From Alloprevotella rava (lineage in GTDB: Bacteria > Bacteroidota > Bacteroidia > Bacteroidales > Bacteroidaceae), in assembly GCF_014195585.1 (NCBI RefSeq), contig NZ_JACICA010000015.1:1-42403 (forward strand): DNA of 42,403 nt, written 5' to 3'. The notes below the pieces were generated by a model that was not told where the DNA came from, searched no databases, and saw nothing but the letters and a program-made list of their open reading frames with translations. The position numbers and the translations under genes are program-made. This document shows, in pieces, positions 1-6,852 of this stretch. Every line of letters starts with the position of its first letter. Within the stretch, counting starts at the first letter, position 1.

Positions 1-79
1 TGGCTTTACCTTTGTACTCAGTACGAGCATATGAGTAGTTCTTAACACCATATGCCTGATATAATAAGCTGTCGTTCAT
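1..79 (-). pseudogene. ISL3-like transposase, N-terminal part only (runs off window)
   Basis: Reading leftward from an ATG at 79, an open frame runs off the window edge. The 26 visible residues begin MNDSLLYQAYGVKNYSYA and then TEYKGKA. This resembles the N-terminus of ISL3-family transposases in Bacteroidales, which start with a short helix followed by a zinc-finger segment; the zinc-finger part would lie outside the window. The assignment rests on recalled similarity of a short stretch, so it is tentative. Whether the gene is intact cannot be seen. It sits head-to-tail with IS982 debris, which fits an insertion-sequence-rich junction. Confidence 0.4.
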
Positions 80-150
80 TTCTAATGAGGTTGGGTAACC
101 ACAAAGATAATGAATAGACAGCTTTTATTTTATAAAAAAATAATACCAAC

Positions 151-403
151 GCAATTCGGGGATGAACCTTTCTAATTTCATCGTTAACCTTTTGTCAGGT
201 ATTGCTGCATATACTTTCTACGACACAAAGCCTTCCATCAATATGGAGTTTGAGATGGGAGAAACAGAGAAAGTGAAGCTGTTGACTCTATTCTAAAAAC
301 TTCTTGTGAAACACTTTTCTTTCGGTCGAGAATAAAGATCGAAAGGAGGAACTGTACACTATTAACACCAAAATAGAAAGACTTCCTTAAACCAAATTGG
401 GGT
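151..403 (+). mobile_element. Internally deleted IS982-family element
   Basis: The right part matches the intact IS982 copy at 14408-15576. An in-frame remnant at 162-296 encodes the last ~40 transposase residues (NFIVNLLSGIAAYTFYD..., ending LLTLF). It is followed by a diverged 3' flank ending in AAATTGGGG at about 394-402, the mirror of the element's CCCCAATTCGG end. The left boundary, CAATTCGGG at 152-160, looks like a decayed left terminus joined straight to the transposase tail. If so, roughly 900 bp of the element has been lost. The left-terminus reading rests on nine bases and could be coincidence; the right end is solid. Confidence 0.65.
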
Positions 404-404
404 T

Positions 405-659
405 ATTACCAAATTGAAAAGTAACATGAAAGGAGCTTTGATGAGCGTTTCTGACAGACTCTTACTCAGAAAAAGAGCCATTATAGAAATTGTGAATGAC
501 GAGCTTAAGAATATTGCGCAGGTAGAGCACTCCAGACATAGATGCTTTGACAATTTCATCGGCGATTTATTAGGCGCTATTGCAGCCTATTGTCTGTTCC
601 CAAAGAAGCCGTGTGTCAATGTACAAAGGACAATTGATACACAGCTTGCTCTGTTCTGA
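405..659 (+). pseudogene. IS982-family transposase, C-terminal fragment (older copy)
   Basis: The frame from 405 reads ITKLKSNMKGALMSVSD and continues through RKRAIIEIVNDELKN to a natural stop at 657-659 (ending TQLALF). It aligns with the last ~85 residues of the intact transposase at 14532-15467, including the catalytic-Glu helix (RKRAIIE versus RKRSIIE). It is clearly a different, more diverged IS982 subtype. The N-terminal ~70% and any start codon are missing. The fragment begins exactly where the neighbouring deleted IS982 ends (403), so the younger element probably inserted into this gene before the left halves of both were lost. Not functional. Confidence 0.8.
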
Positions 660-675
660 ATTCGTCGAACTCACG

Positions 676-1308
676 TTACTTATAGCCTTGTATGGCATAA
701 GTAAGGACAAAATCTTGTAGAAAAAAATAATGTACAATACATTCTTTCTTGAATCGAGGAAGATATGTATGCAGCGTGTTGACTGTGTAGTTTGTAAAAA
801 GAATATCTTTGGAGAAATCTATTTCTTGTATGTCAAAGAATTTATAGACTGCTTCTTTCGCGCTCCATAACATAGTGGCCAATTGTTCTGGCTCTCTTTT
901 TGTTAAGAGTTCAACTTCTGATTCATTTAAGAATGCTTTGTGAAGTTTCAAAGCTCTAGAACCATAAACTTCAATGTCAATTCCGTGGCGAAAGCTTGCA
1001 GTTGATAAAGCAATATAGCTATGCGAATGGCTAATGCTGATTTCTTTATTGGGAAATGTAAGGACTGGGCGGTGTGAGAGGAGATAGTCGATGTTAGCCT
1101 CTGTTCCTAAAGCTTCGTGTAGGAGTACTCGAGTTGCCAGCCTTTCCTTTTTTCGCGATAAAGCTCCAAATAGTTCTATTTCCTCATTATATCGTTGCTT
1201 TGGTGGGAGTAAAGAAAGAAGTTCCTCAACAGTTTCGGTAGCATGCCAAAACAAGATGTCTGGAGCATCAAAAAGGAAGTGAGGGTTTGTCAGAAGTCGT
1301 GGCATTCT
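676..1308 (-). CDS. 4'-phosphopantetheinyl transferase, Sfp type
   Basis: This 210-residue protein would transfer the phosphopantetheine arm of CoA to a serine of an acyl- or peptidyl-carrier protein in the cytoplasm. The Sfp/AcpT hallmarks are visible: HGID-IE at residues 108-112 (Asp110 and Glu112 as metal ligands) and WSAKEAVYK at 147-155 (Glu151, Lys155). The N-terminal half is a degenerate pseudo-repeat, as in Sfp-type enzymes. The frame is open for 59 codons further upstream, but that stretch lies inside ssb. The ATG at 1308, preceded by a GAGAAGAGA purine run, is preferred and gives a 41-bp overlap with the ssb end. The stop lies only 17 bp from IS982 debris, so the extreme C-terminus (QGYK) may have been altered by that junction. 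Whether it serves fatty-acid ACP or a specialised carrier is unknown. Confidence 0.85.
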   Translation of the reverse strand, partial: RMPRLLTNPHFLFDAPDILFWHATETVEELLSLLPPKQRYNEEIELFGALSRKKERLATRVLLHEALGTEANIDYLLSHRPVLTFPNKEISISHSHSYIALSTASFRHGIDIEVYGSRALKLHKAFLNESEVELLTKREPEQLATMLWSAKEAVYKFFDIQEIDFSKDILFTNYTVNTLHTYLPRFKKECIVHYFFLQDFVLTYAIQGYK

Positions 1309-1690
1309 CTTCTCGCTTGTCTGTTTCAGTATTGATAGGAGCTGGCGCAACTTGAGGCTTGGGTGAAAGCATCTGCATGTCTTTTCCCCAAATTTCTGTG
1401 ATATATCGAGTTGTGCCTTTTTTGTCTTGATAACTCCTCGTCCTAATTTCTCCTTCAATGTAGAGTTTATCTCCTTTATGTACATATTTTTCTGCCACTT
1501 CAGCTAATTTTCGCCAAAGCATAATATTGTGCCATTCCGTACGCTCTGGCACTTGTGTTCCATTAGGCAGGATGTAACCAGGAGTAGTTGTGGCTAAAGG
1601 GAATGCGGCTGTACAAACGCCGTTGTCTATATATCGGATGTTGGGCTCTTTTCCAACATTGCCGATGAGCATAGCTTTGTTGAGACTCAT
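1268..1690 (-). CDS. ssb: Single-stranded DNA-binding protein
   Basis: This 140-residue SSB coats single-stranded DNA during replication, repair and recombination. The OB-fold occupies about residues 1-105: it opens MSLNKAMLIGNVGKEPNIRY, has the conserved TEWHNIMLWRKLAE segment, and contains KGDKLYIEGEIRTRSY followed by WGKDMQML. A short Pro/Ala/Thr linker leads to the C-terminal tip DKPSLPF. That is a less acidic form of the usual DDDLPF tail that recruits partner proteins, but the LPF end is kept. The length is slightly shorter than typical (150-180). The transferase gene overlaps its 3' end, suggesting co-transcription. The 22-nt leader starts just after a strong hairpin. Confidence 0.95.
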   Translation of the reverse strand: MSLNKAMLIGNVGKEPNIRYIDNGVCTAAFPLATTTPGYILPNGTQVPERTEWHNIMLWRKLAEVAEKYVHKGDKLYIEGEIRTRSYQDKKGTTRYITEIWGKDMQMLSPKPQVAPAPINTETDKREENATTSDKPSLPF

Positions 1691-1712
1691 GGTTCTTTCT
1701 GTTATAGGGGAG

Positions 1713-1760
1713 AAAGCTAAAGTAGGTTTGGACTATTGATATCAAGCCTACTTTAGCTTT
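1713..1760 (-). terminator. 18-bp hairpin between DUF4293 gene and ssb
   Basis: AAAGCTAAAGTAGGTTTG (1713-1730) pairs with CAAGCCTACTTTAGCTTT (1743-1760) with a single wobble and a 12-nt loop. It follows the DUF4293 stop (1769) and precedes ssb (1690), so it probably ends or attenuates the bamD operon. The T-rich tract lies on the plus-strand side (1761-1770), so its strength on the minus strand is uncertain. Confidence 0.65.
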
Positions 1761-1768
1761 GTTTTATT

Positions 1769-2233
1769 TTATCTTATTCTGTCGGCCGCTCTGACGAGTG
1801 CTTCATCACGTTTGATCGCAGTCTTTGCTAAGATAACAAAGATGAGAGAGAGAGCCGGAGCACCACCGCAGAGAGCAGGTGTAAAATCTGTTGCAGTGTT
1901 TTGACTGAATGTAATGCTATATGCAATATAAGCCACATAGAACAATACAATACTTAAAACCGTCCAGTTGCATAGTTTTATTTGTAGTGGTCGGTTTTTG
2001 TATTTGATAATGTTGAGTAATGAAAGGATAATGGTCAGCACTGTAAAGGTGTCGATACCCCATGGGATTTGATAACTGCCAGAGTATGGAGCTATTTCAG
2101 CTGCTATAAAGCCTGTTGCCATCATAATATATGAGCCATTTTCTTTAGAGAAAAATCCTAAAGGTGCGAATAAGGCTATGGCCGGAATCAATCCGGCCAG
2201 TAAAAGATATACGCTTTGAATGCGTTGTAGCAT
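1769..2233 (-). CDS. DUF4293 family integral membrane protein
   Basis: This small inner-membrane protein has 154 residues from the ATG at 2233 and shows four hydrophobic segments: near the N-terminus after MLQRIQSVYLLLAG, then about 35-50, 65-85 and 110-140. The opening MLQRIQ-x-YLLLA is typical of DUF4293 proteins of Bacteroidetes. The frame is open 29 codons upstream, but those residues (Lys/Arg-rich, no similarity recognised) overlap the preceding gene, so the internal ATG is chosen. It lies 13 bp after the omega-like gene and belongs to the bamD operon. Function is unknown; the location suggests an envelope role, which is inference only. Confidence 0.8.
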   Translation of the reverse strand: MLQRIQSVYLLLAGLIPAIALFAPLGFFSKENGSYIMMATGFIAAEIAPYSGSYQIPWGIDTFTVLTIILSLLNIIKYKNRPLQIKLCNWTVLSIVLFYVAYIAYSITFSQNTATDFTPALCGGAPALSLIFVILAKTAIKRDEALVRAADRIR

Positions 2234-2246
2234 ACTAGAAAAAGGT

Positions 2247-2588
2247 TTAGTCCAACATGTCTTTTTCCTTCGCCGGATTGCGATAGTAAATTTTATCGTG
2301 GAGGAAGTCGTCAATTGCAATCAACGTCGGTTTAGGAAGCTTTTCATAGTAACGAGAAATTTCGATTTGTTCGCGATTCTCAAAAGTTTCTTCTAAATTG
2401 TCGTTGGATTGAGCAAACTCTTTCAGCTTCTTGCTCAAATCTTCTTTCATCTGAGCAGCAATTTGATTAGCGCGCTTCGACATAATAACAACGCTTTCAT
2501 AGACGTTTCCTGTACTACGGGCAAAGTCCATAATGTTGTGTGTAATTGTGTTTGTGGGTGCTTTGCTGTTTTTGTAATCCATATTCAT
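2247..2588 (-). CDS. rpoZ: Omega-like RNA polymerase subunit (Bacteroidetes RpoZ/Rpb6 type)
   Basis: This 113-residue protein is the Bacteroidetes version of the omega/Rpb6 subunit, which stabilises assembly of the beta' subunit of RNA polymerase. The Rpb6-like core is GNVYESVVIMSKRANQIAAQ (residues 27-46). It is followed by the lineage-specific C-terminal part (NDNLEETFENREQIEISRYY, then EKLPKPTLIA and YYRNPAKEK) that I recognise from Bacteroidetes homologues. A second ATG two codons downstream (MDYKNSK, 2582) is an equally likely start. It sits between bamD and the DUF4293 gene in one minus-strand cluster, an order common in this phylum. Confidence 0.85.
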   Translation of the reverse strand: MNMDYKNSKAPTNTITHNIMDFARSTGNVYESVVIMSKRANQIAAQMKEDLSKKLKEFAQSNDNLEETFENREQIEISRYYEKLPKPTLIAIDDFLHDKIYYRNPAKEKDMLD

Positions 2589-2653
2589 TATTCTTTATTG
2601 TATTCTTTTGAAAGTATCTAGTAGGCGAGAGGCTAAAGCAGAAAAGATTTGTC

Positions 2654-3481
2654 TTAATTATTTGTACTGCGTTTATATGCTATAGGCGTTTTGTCGTAAT
2701 AATCCTTGGCATCCTTGAGATATTTAGATTCGGGATATTCATTCAAGAAACCATAATATTCATCTATTGCATCGTTGAAACGCTCTTCTTGCTTTTGAGC
2801 AACACTATTATGTGCATAATCAAACTTGGCTTTCAGGACAAGATATGCTAAATCCTCGCGGCGTTTTGTATACGGGAAATCTTTAATGGCATTTTCAGCA
2901 GTTATAATACATGCTTCATAGTTACCATTCACACCATTGCCAATATAAGAACCTAAGTCGTAATACAGTTTAGCATTGAGGTATTGCTTCTCTACAAGTT
3001 TGTCTTGTAATTCGAAAATACATTGTTGTGCATTTTCTCTAAGATGACTACCAGGATAAGCATCTAAAAAATGCTGAAATTGATTAACCGCTTGATACGT
3101 AGCTGTTTGATCTAATTTAGGTTCTGGGGTACCTAAATATAGAGCCATACCTGTATTAAATTTAGCCTCTTCTGCATAAATTCCTTTAGGGTAGGTTTCA
3201 TTATATTTCTTGAAGTAGGTAGAAGCAGCATCATAGTTCTTGGACTTTAAAGAGGTTAGCCCAAGTAAATAAAGACATTCTTCTCCCTTGCTAGAGCCTT
3301 TCATGGCCGTTAATACATTCTGCAATAGATAAGAAGCACTATTGTAATGTCCTTCGGCATAAAGATGTTTGGCTGCTTCATACTTGTAGTCATAATCAGA
3401 TGACTTCAAAAGATTGTTTGTTTCATTACATCCCGTCAAAAAAAGTGAGAAAATGAAAATATAGAGTAGGGCCTTGCGCAT
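2654..3481 (-). CDS. bamD: Outer membrane assembly lipoprotein BamD
   Basis: This 275-residue lipoprotein of the BAM complex helps BamA fold beta-barrel proteins into the outer membrane. An N-terminal signal is followed by a lipobox LTGC with Cys18 as the lipidated residue. The rest is built from TPR-like helical hairpins: YKYEAAKHLYAEGHYNSAS near residue 33, a second around YLLGLTSLKSKNYDAASTYF, then YPGSHLRENAQ and YPESKYLKDAKDYY. These are the YfiO signature repeats. It is the first gene of the cluster with rpoZ and the DUF4293 gene. A possible TAnnTTTG promoter element lies 24 bp upstream of its start. Confidence 0.92.
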   Translation of the reverse strand: MRKALLYIFIFSLFLTGCNETNNLLKSSDYDYKYEAAKHLYAEGHYNSASYLLQNVLTAMKGSSKGEECLYLLGLTSLKSKNYDAASTYFKKYNETYPKGIYAEEAKFNTGMALYLGTPEPKLDQTATYQAVNQFQHFLDAYPGSHLRENAQQCIFELQDKLVEKQYLNAKLYYDLGSYIGNGVNGNYEACIITAENAIKDFPYTKRREDLAYLVLKAKFDYAHNSVAQKQEERFNDAIDEYYGFLNEYPESKYLKDAKDYYDKTPIAYKRSTNN

Positions 3482-3504
3482 ATACGTTGAAACACTTTAG
3501 AGAG

Positions 3505-3512
3505 CAAAAGTA
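3505..3512 (-). promoter_or_regulatory. bamD: Possible -7 element for bamD
   Basis: The minus strand reads TACTTTTG here, one base longer than the Bacteroidetes -7 consensus TAnnTTTG, 24 bp before the bamD ATG. No clear TTTG -33 box lies 19-21 bp upstream, so this is tentative. Confidence 0.35.
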
Positions 3513-3741
3513 CAAATTTATTTCTTATTGCATCTTTTTTTTATAAATTATTAAGTTGCTCTCGCTCCAAAGCTGTGCGCATCAAGACTTTTCTGGAAAT
3601 GTTTAATAATCAGCAGTCCGTGTGTCAGTCACCTAGCCTTGTTTTTCTCTTCTATCGTTTTCGTATTCTGCAAAAACCGAAGGTATACTTTAATTTTAGG
3701 CATTGGTGTTTATTATGTTTGACAATATTATTTCATTTTCG

Positions 3742-3773
3742 TTTGATGTATCCTTCTGAATGAGTTACCTTTG
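3742..3773 (+). promoter_or_regulatory. Bacteroidetes-type promoter for the kinase pair
   Basis: TTTG at 3742-3745, a 20-bp spacer, then TACCTTTG at 3766-3773. This matches the TTTG-N19/20-TAnnTTTG consensus of the Bacteroidetes housekeeping sigma factor. The predicted transcript would start around 3779-3782, about 20 nt before the kinase start. Confidence 0.75.
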
Positions 3774-3802
3774 CACAAACAAATTCAACAACTTTAAATA
3801 CT

Positions 3803-4417
3803 GTGTACATTGCAATCGCAGGAAATATAGGCAGTGGGAAGACCACGCTGACTACCCTTTTGTCTAAGCATTACAAATGGAAACCCCATTTTGAAGCCGT
3901 AGATAATAATCCTTATCTCAATGATTATTACAAGGATGTCCCCCGATGGTCGTTTAATCTAGAGGTGTTTTTCTTGAAAGAACGCTTTCGAAACTTATTA
4001 GAAATATCCCATAGCCAAGTTCCTATCATTCAAGATCGTTCAATCTTTGAGGGAGTCTATGTTTTTACGGCTAACAACAAAGATATGGGACATTTGTCGG
4101 ATCGTGACTATGAAACTTATATGGAGCTTTTTAACTGTATGGTTTCCGTAGTAAATTATCCTCGACTACTCATTTATCTTCGCTCCTCTGTTCCTCATCT
4201 TGTGGCTAATATTCAGAAGCGTGGGCGGGAATATGAGCAGGCTATACCTCTTCAATATCTCGAAAACCTCAATAAACGCTATGAAGATTTTATATTCAAT
4301 AGCTATCAAGGTGAGACGCTCGTTATAGATGTCGATAATCTTGATTTTCTCTTACACCCTGAGGATTTTAGCTCTATCGTTGATAAGATAGATGTAAAAC
4401 TCTATGGTTTATTCTAA
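3803..4417 (+). CDS. Deoxynucleoside kinase (first of a tandem pair)
   Basis: This 204-residue kinase phosphorylates salvaged deoxynucleosides (dGK/dAK/dCK superfamily) in the cytoplasm. The P-loop GNIGSGKT is at residues 7-14. Glu31 in HFEAVDNNPYL is the likely base or 5'-OH activating residue. The DRS motif is at 78-80 and the LID motif RGREYE at 140-145. Translation starts at a GTG (3803) that aligns exactly with the ATG of the next gene, so the start is convincing although non-ATG. The second kinase follows after 29 bp, probably in the same transcript. Substrate preference cannot be read from the sequence. Confidence 0.9.
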   Translation: MYIAIAGNIGSGKTTLTTLLSKHYKWKPHFEAVDNNPYLNDYYKDVPRWSFNLEVFFLKERFRNLLEISHSQVPIIQDRSIFEGVYVFTANNKDMGHLSDRDYETYMELFNCMVSVVNYPRLLIYLRSSVPHLVANIQKRGREYEQAIPLQYLENLNKRYEDFIFNSYQGETLVIDVDNLDFLLHPEDFSSIVDKIDVKLYGLF

Positions 4418-4446
4418 TGGCTTGAGCCTGAAAACATATATTTATT

Positions 4447-5064
4447 ATGCATATAGCAATTGCTGGAAACATTGGTAGCGGAAAGACAACTCTGACAAAG
4501 ATGCTAGCTAAACGCTACAACTGGATGCCACATTTCGAACCTGTGGACAATAATCCATATCTAGACGACTTTTATGGTGATATGTCGCGCTGGTCGTTTA
4601 ATTTGCAAATCTATTTTCTCAACAAACGTTTCAAAGATGTTGTGGAAATTTCGAAGAGCAATGATGTAATTATACAAGATCGTACTATTTTTGAAGATGC
4701 CCGTATCTTTGCACCAAACTTGCATGAAATGGGGATGATGAGCAATAGAGACTTTCAAAACTATACGGACTTATTTGATTTGATGATGTCGCTGGTAAAG
4801 TTACCCGACTTAATGATTTATATTCGTTCGACTGTTCCTAATCTGGTTTCGCAGATTGCAAAGCGCGGTCGTGAGTATGAGAAGTCCATCCGCATAGATT
4901 ATTTGGAAGGTCTAAATAAGCTCTACGAGGATTGGATTAAAACCTATAATCATCATCTTATTATAGTAGATGGTGACACTACTAAATTTGAAAGTAATCC
5001 AGAAGATTTTGAAAAAATTACAGATATGATTGATTCAAAACTTTATGGGTTATTCCCCATGTAA
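4447..5064 (+). CDS. Deoxynucleoside kinase (second of a tandem pair)
   Basis: A 205-residue paralogue of the preceding gene with the same layout: P-loop GNIGSGKT at 7-14, HFEPVDNNPYL with Glu31, DRT at 78-80 (DRS in the neighbour) and RGREYE at the same distance. The two proteins align end to end, finishing KLYGLF and KLYGLFPM, so they arose by tandem duplication. In bacteria such pairs can form heterodimers with split substrate ranges, as in lactobacilli; that is only an analogy here. The gene is closed by a very strong hairpin at 5123-5185. Confidence 0.9.
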   Translation: MHIAIAGNIGSGKTTLTKMLAKRYNWMPHFEPVDNNPYLDDFYGDMSRWSFNLQIYFLNKRFKDVVEISKSNDVIIQDRTIFEDARIFAPNLHEMGMMSNRDFQNYTDLFDLMMSLVKLPDLMIYIRSTVPNLVSQIAKRGREYEKSIRIDYLEGLNKLYEDWIKTYNHHLIIVDGDTTKFESNPEDFEKITDMIDSKLYGLFPM

Positions 5065-5122
5065 TATTTTCTGGAATTAAAGAAAGAGAAAACCGGCAAG
5101 AGCTGATTCTTTGTATGGTGGG

Positions 5123-5185
5123 AAATCTAGATAGTAATAGGCAGAAAAATCCGTAAGATTTTTCTGCCTATTACTATCTAGATTT
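5123..5185. terminator. Perfect 29-bp bidirectional hairpin terminator
   Basis: Bases 5123-5151 are an exact inverted repeat of 5157-5185, with a 5-nt loop (CGTAA). The inner arms carry A5 and T5 runs (GCAGAAAAATC / GATTTTTCTGC). It lies between two converging genes, the kinase (stop 5064) and the MFS transporter (stop 5191), and can serve both. Confidence 0.85.
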
Positions 5186-5190
5186 ATTGA

Positions 5191-6813
5191 CTATTCCTTA
5201 ATGTTCGGTTCTTCCAAACCAAGGTGCTTCTTCTTATCAACAATCTTTAAGATAAGGCCAATAACAAGAGCAATTGCACCAAGCCCTGCAAGCATAATCA
5301 GCGGAGCTGTATAGTTGAGTTGCGTGGGATCGGTCACACCAATATTTGTCTTATCAAGCACTTTTCCAATGAGCAAGGGGAACAGCCAAAGCCCGATATT
5401 TTGAATCCAGAAGATAAGGGCATAGGCAGATCCAATGATTTTTGCATCGACCAATTTGGGAACACTGGGCCAAAGTGAGGCAGGAACTAAAGAGAAAGAC
5501 GCCCCGAGAACAAGAATTGTTACGTATGCCACAATAACACCTCCAACTTGGCTTTCTTTGAACTCAGGAAGAACAAAAGCAAAGGTGAGATGACAGAAAA
5601 TCAAGAGCAGTGAACCTAAAACAAGCATAGATGCTGCTTTTCCTTTGTGGTCGACATAGCTACCAAGTATCGGAGTGATACCAACAGCCAAGAGTGGGAA
5701 TACAGCAAAGATTGATTCTGCAGACTGACGCATATAGCCCATATAGCAATAAACGACAAGGCTAAAGATAGAGATGGTCAGCATGGTGTATTTAAGTGCT
5801 TTTTTCTTCATGAAGTTGAACATGAAGGCAGAAGCTGCAACTAATAGCATGATAGCATACTGGACGATTGTTACACTTGAAGACGCCCAGAAAGAGCTTT
5901 TAGGCAGTTCTGTGAATGAAAGATTGCACTGAAGCATATTTACGGCATACTTCTGGAAGGGGAAGATGGCAGAGTAATATAAAACGCAGAGCAGAGCAAC
6001 GAGCCAGAACCCCATACTTGTGAGAATCTTACCCAAGTCGCTAATCTTGAAGGGTTCGTCTTTTTCTTCTGCTTCGCCAGTTTGAGAGTCGAGTTTTTTG
6101 TCCATAAAGAAATAGACGATGAACATGATCAAAGCAATGCAGATGAGCACAACACCAAATGCTACTGAACGAGAAACATTTACTTGGTTGCCCAACTTGG
6201 CAAAGAACGGAGAGAAAATCATGCAAGTGGCAACGCCAAGGCGTGCAAGTGCCATTTCTGAGCCCATTGCCAAAGCCATTTCACGTCCCTTAAACCATTT
6301 TACAATACCACGAGAAACTGTGATACCTGCCATTTCTACACCGCAGCCAAAAATCATGAAACCGCAGGCTGCCACTTTGGCGGAGGCGGGCATACCTTCA
6401 TAGAAGGGGGAAACGCCCAATTGTTCAAAGACGGGGATGTGATTGAGGTTATTCGTAAACCAAACGTCGATCGCACTTCCTACAAAACTATCGCTGATGG
6501 CGTAATACTTAATGAGTGCGCCTGCTAGCATAACAGCTCCAGAGAGTATAGCAGTGAAACGTACGCCCATCTTGTCGAGAATGATACCTGCAAAGATGAG
6601 GAAGAAGATAAAGACATTCAAGAATGTTTCCGAACCTTGCATAGTTCCGAAAGCAGTAGAGTCCCATCCTCTTTGCTCCTGCATCAATTCTTTGATAGGG
6701 GAGAGAATATCTACAAATATGTAGGCACAGAACATGGCCAAGGCCAACAGGAGAAGAGCGGTCCAGCGCATTCCTGCTGAATCTCTCAGAGTAGTTTGGA
6801 TTTTTTCTGTCAT
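5191..6813 (-). CDS. MFS transporter
   Basis: This 540-residue inner-membrane permease has about twelve hydrophobic segments in two halves. Its N-half contains the MFS loop motif in the form GIILDKMGVRF (about residues 77-87). It is longer than the usual 400-450 residues because of an extracytoplasmic insert of about 50 residues (around VWFTNNLNHIPVFEQLGV) and a charged central cytoplasmic loop (DSQTGEAEEKDEPFKISDLG) between halves. No POT/PTR or sugar-porter signature is evident, so the substrate is unknown. It starts 39 bp after the DPP5-like peptidase gene on the same strand and is probably co-transcribed. Uptake of peptide-derived solutes is a reasonable but unproven guess. Confidence 0.85.
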   Translation of the reverse strand: MTEKIQTTLRDSAGMRWTALLLLALAMFCAYIFVDILSPIKELMQEQRGWDSTAFGTMQGSETFLNVFIFFLIFAGIILDKMGVRFTAILSGAVMLAGALIKYYAISDSFVGSAIDVWFTNNLNHIPVFEQLGVSPFYEGMPASAKVAACGFMIFGCGVEMAGITVSRGIVKWFKGREMALAMGSEMALARLGVATCMIFSPFFAKLGNQVNVSRSVAFGVVLICIALIMFIVYFFMDKKLDSQTGEAEEKDEPFKISDLGKILTSMGFWLVALLCVLYYSAIFPFQKYAVNMLQCNLSFTELPKSSFWASSSVTIVQYAIMLLVAASAFMFNFMKKKALKYTMLTISIFSLVVYCYMGYMRQSAESIFAVFPLLAVGITPILGSYVDHKGKAASMLVLGSLLLIFCHLTFAFVLPEFKESQVGGVIVAYVTILVLGASFSLVPASLWPSVPKLVDAKIIGSAYALIFWIQNIGLWLFPLLIGKVLDKTNIGVTDPTQLNYTAPLIMLAGLGAIALVIGLILKIVDKKKHLGLEEPNIKE

Positions 6814-6852
6814 AATATATATAATTATTTCTTTTTTATGTGTGGATGGCTC

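Larger units (their letters stand above)
3482..3802. other. Divergent intergenic region bamD / deoxynucleoside kinase
   Basis: This 321-bp AT-rich gap separates two divergent starts. It holds the candidate bamD promoter at the left and the strong kinase promoter at the right (3742-3773). A 62-codon open frame at 3575-3763 has no recognisable similarity and no visible ribosome-binding context, so I do not call it. No other structure is visible. Confidence 0.6.

Noticed and set aside
405-659. Small independent gene starting at the TTG at 414
   Set aside because: The translation aligns to the C-terminal third of an IS982 transposase, including residues upstream of that codon, so it is a truncated pseudogene.
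1563-1745. 60-codon minus-strand frame overlapping ssb and its leader
   Set aside because: It is an out-of-frame shadow of ssb that reads through the 18-bp hairpin.
3575-3763. 62-codon open frame in the bamD/kinase gap
   Set aside because: No similarity, no ribosome-binding context, and it overlaps the kinase promoter.
3803-5064. Kinase duplication as an assembly artefact
   Set aside because: The two genes differ at many amino-acid positions throughout and in codon use, so they are genuine paralogues.
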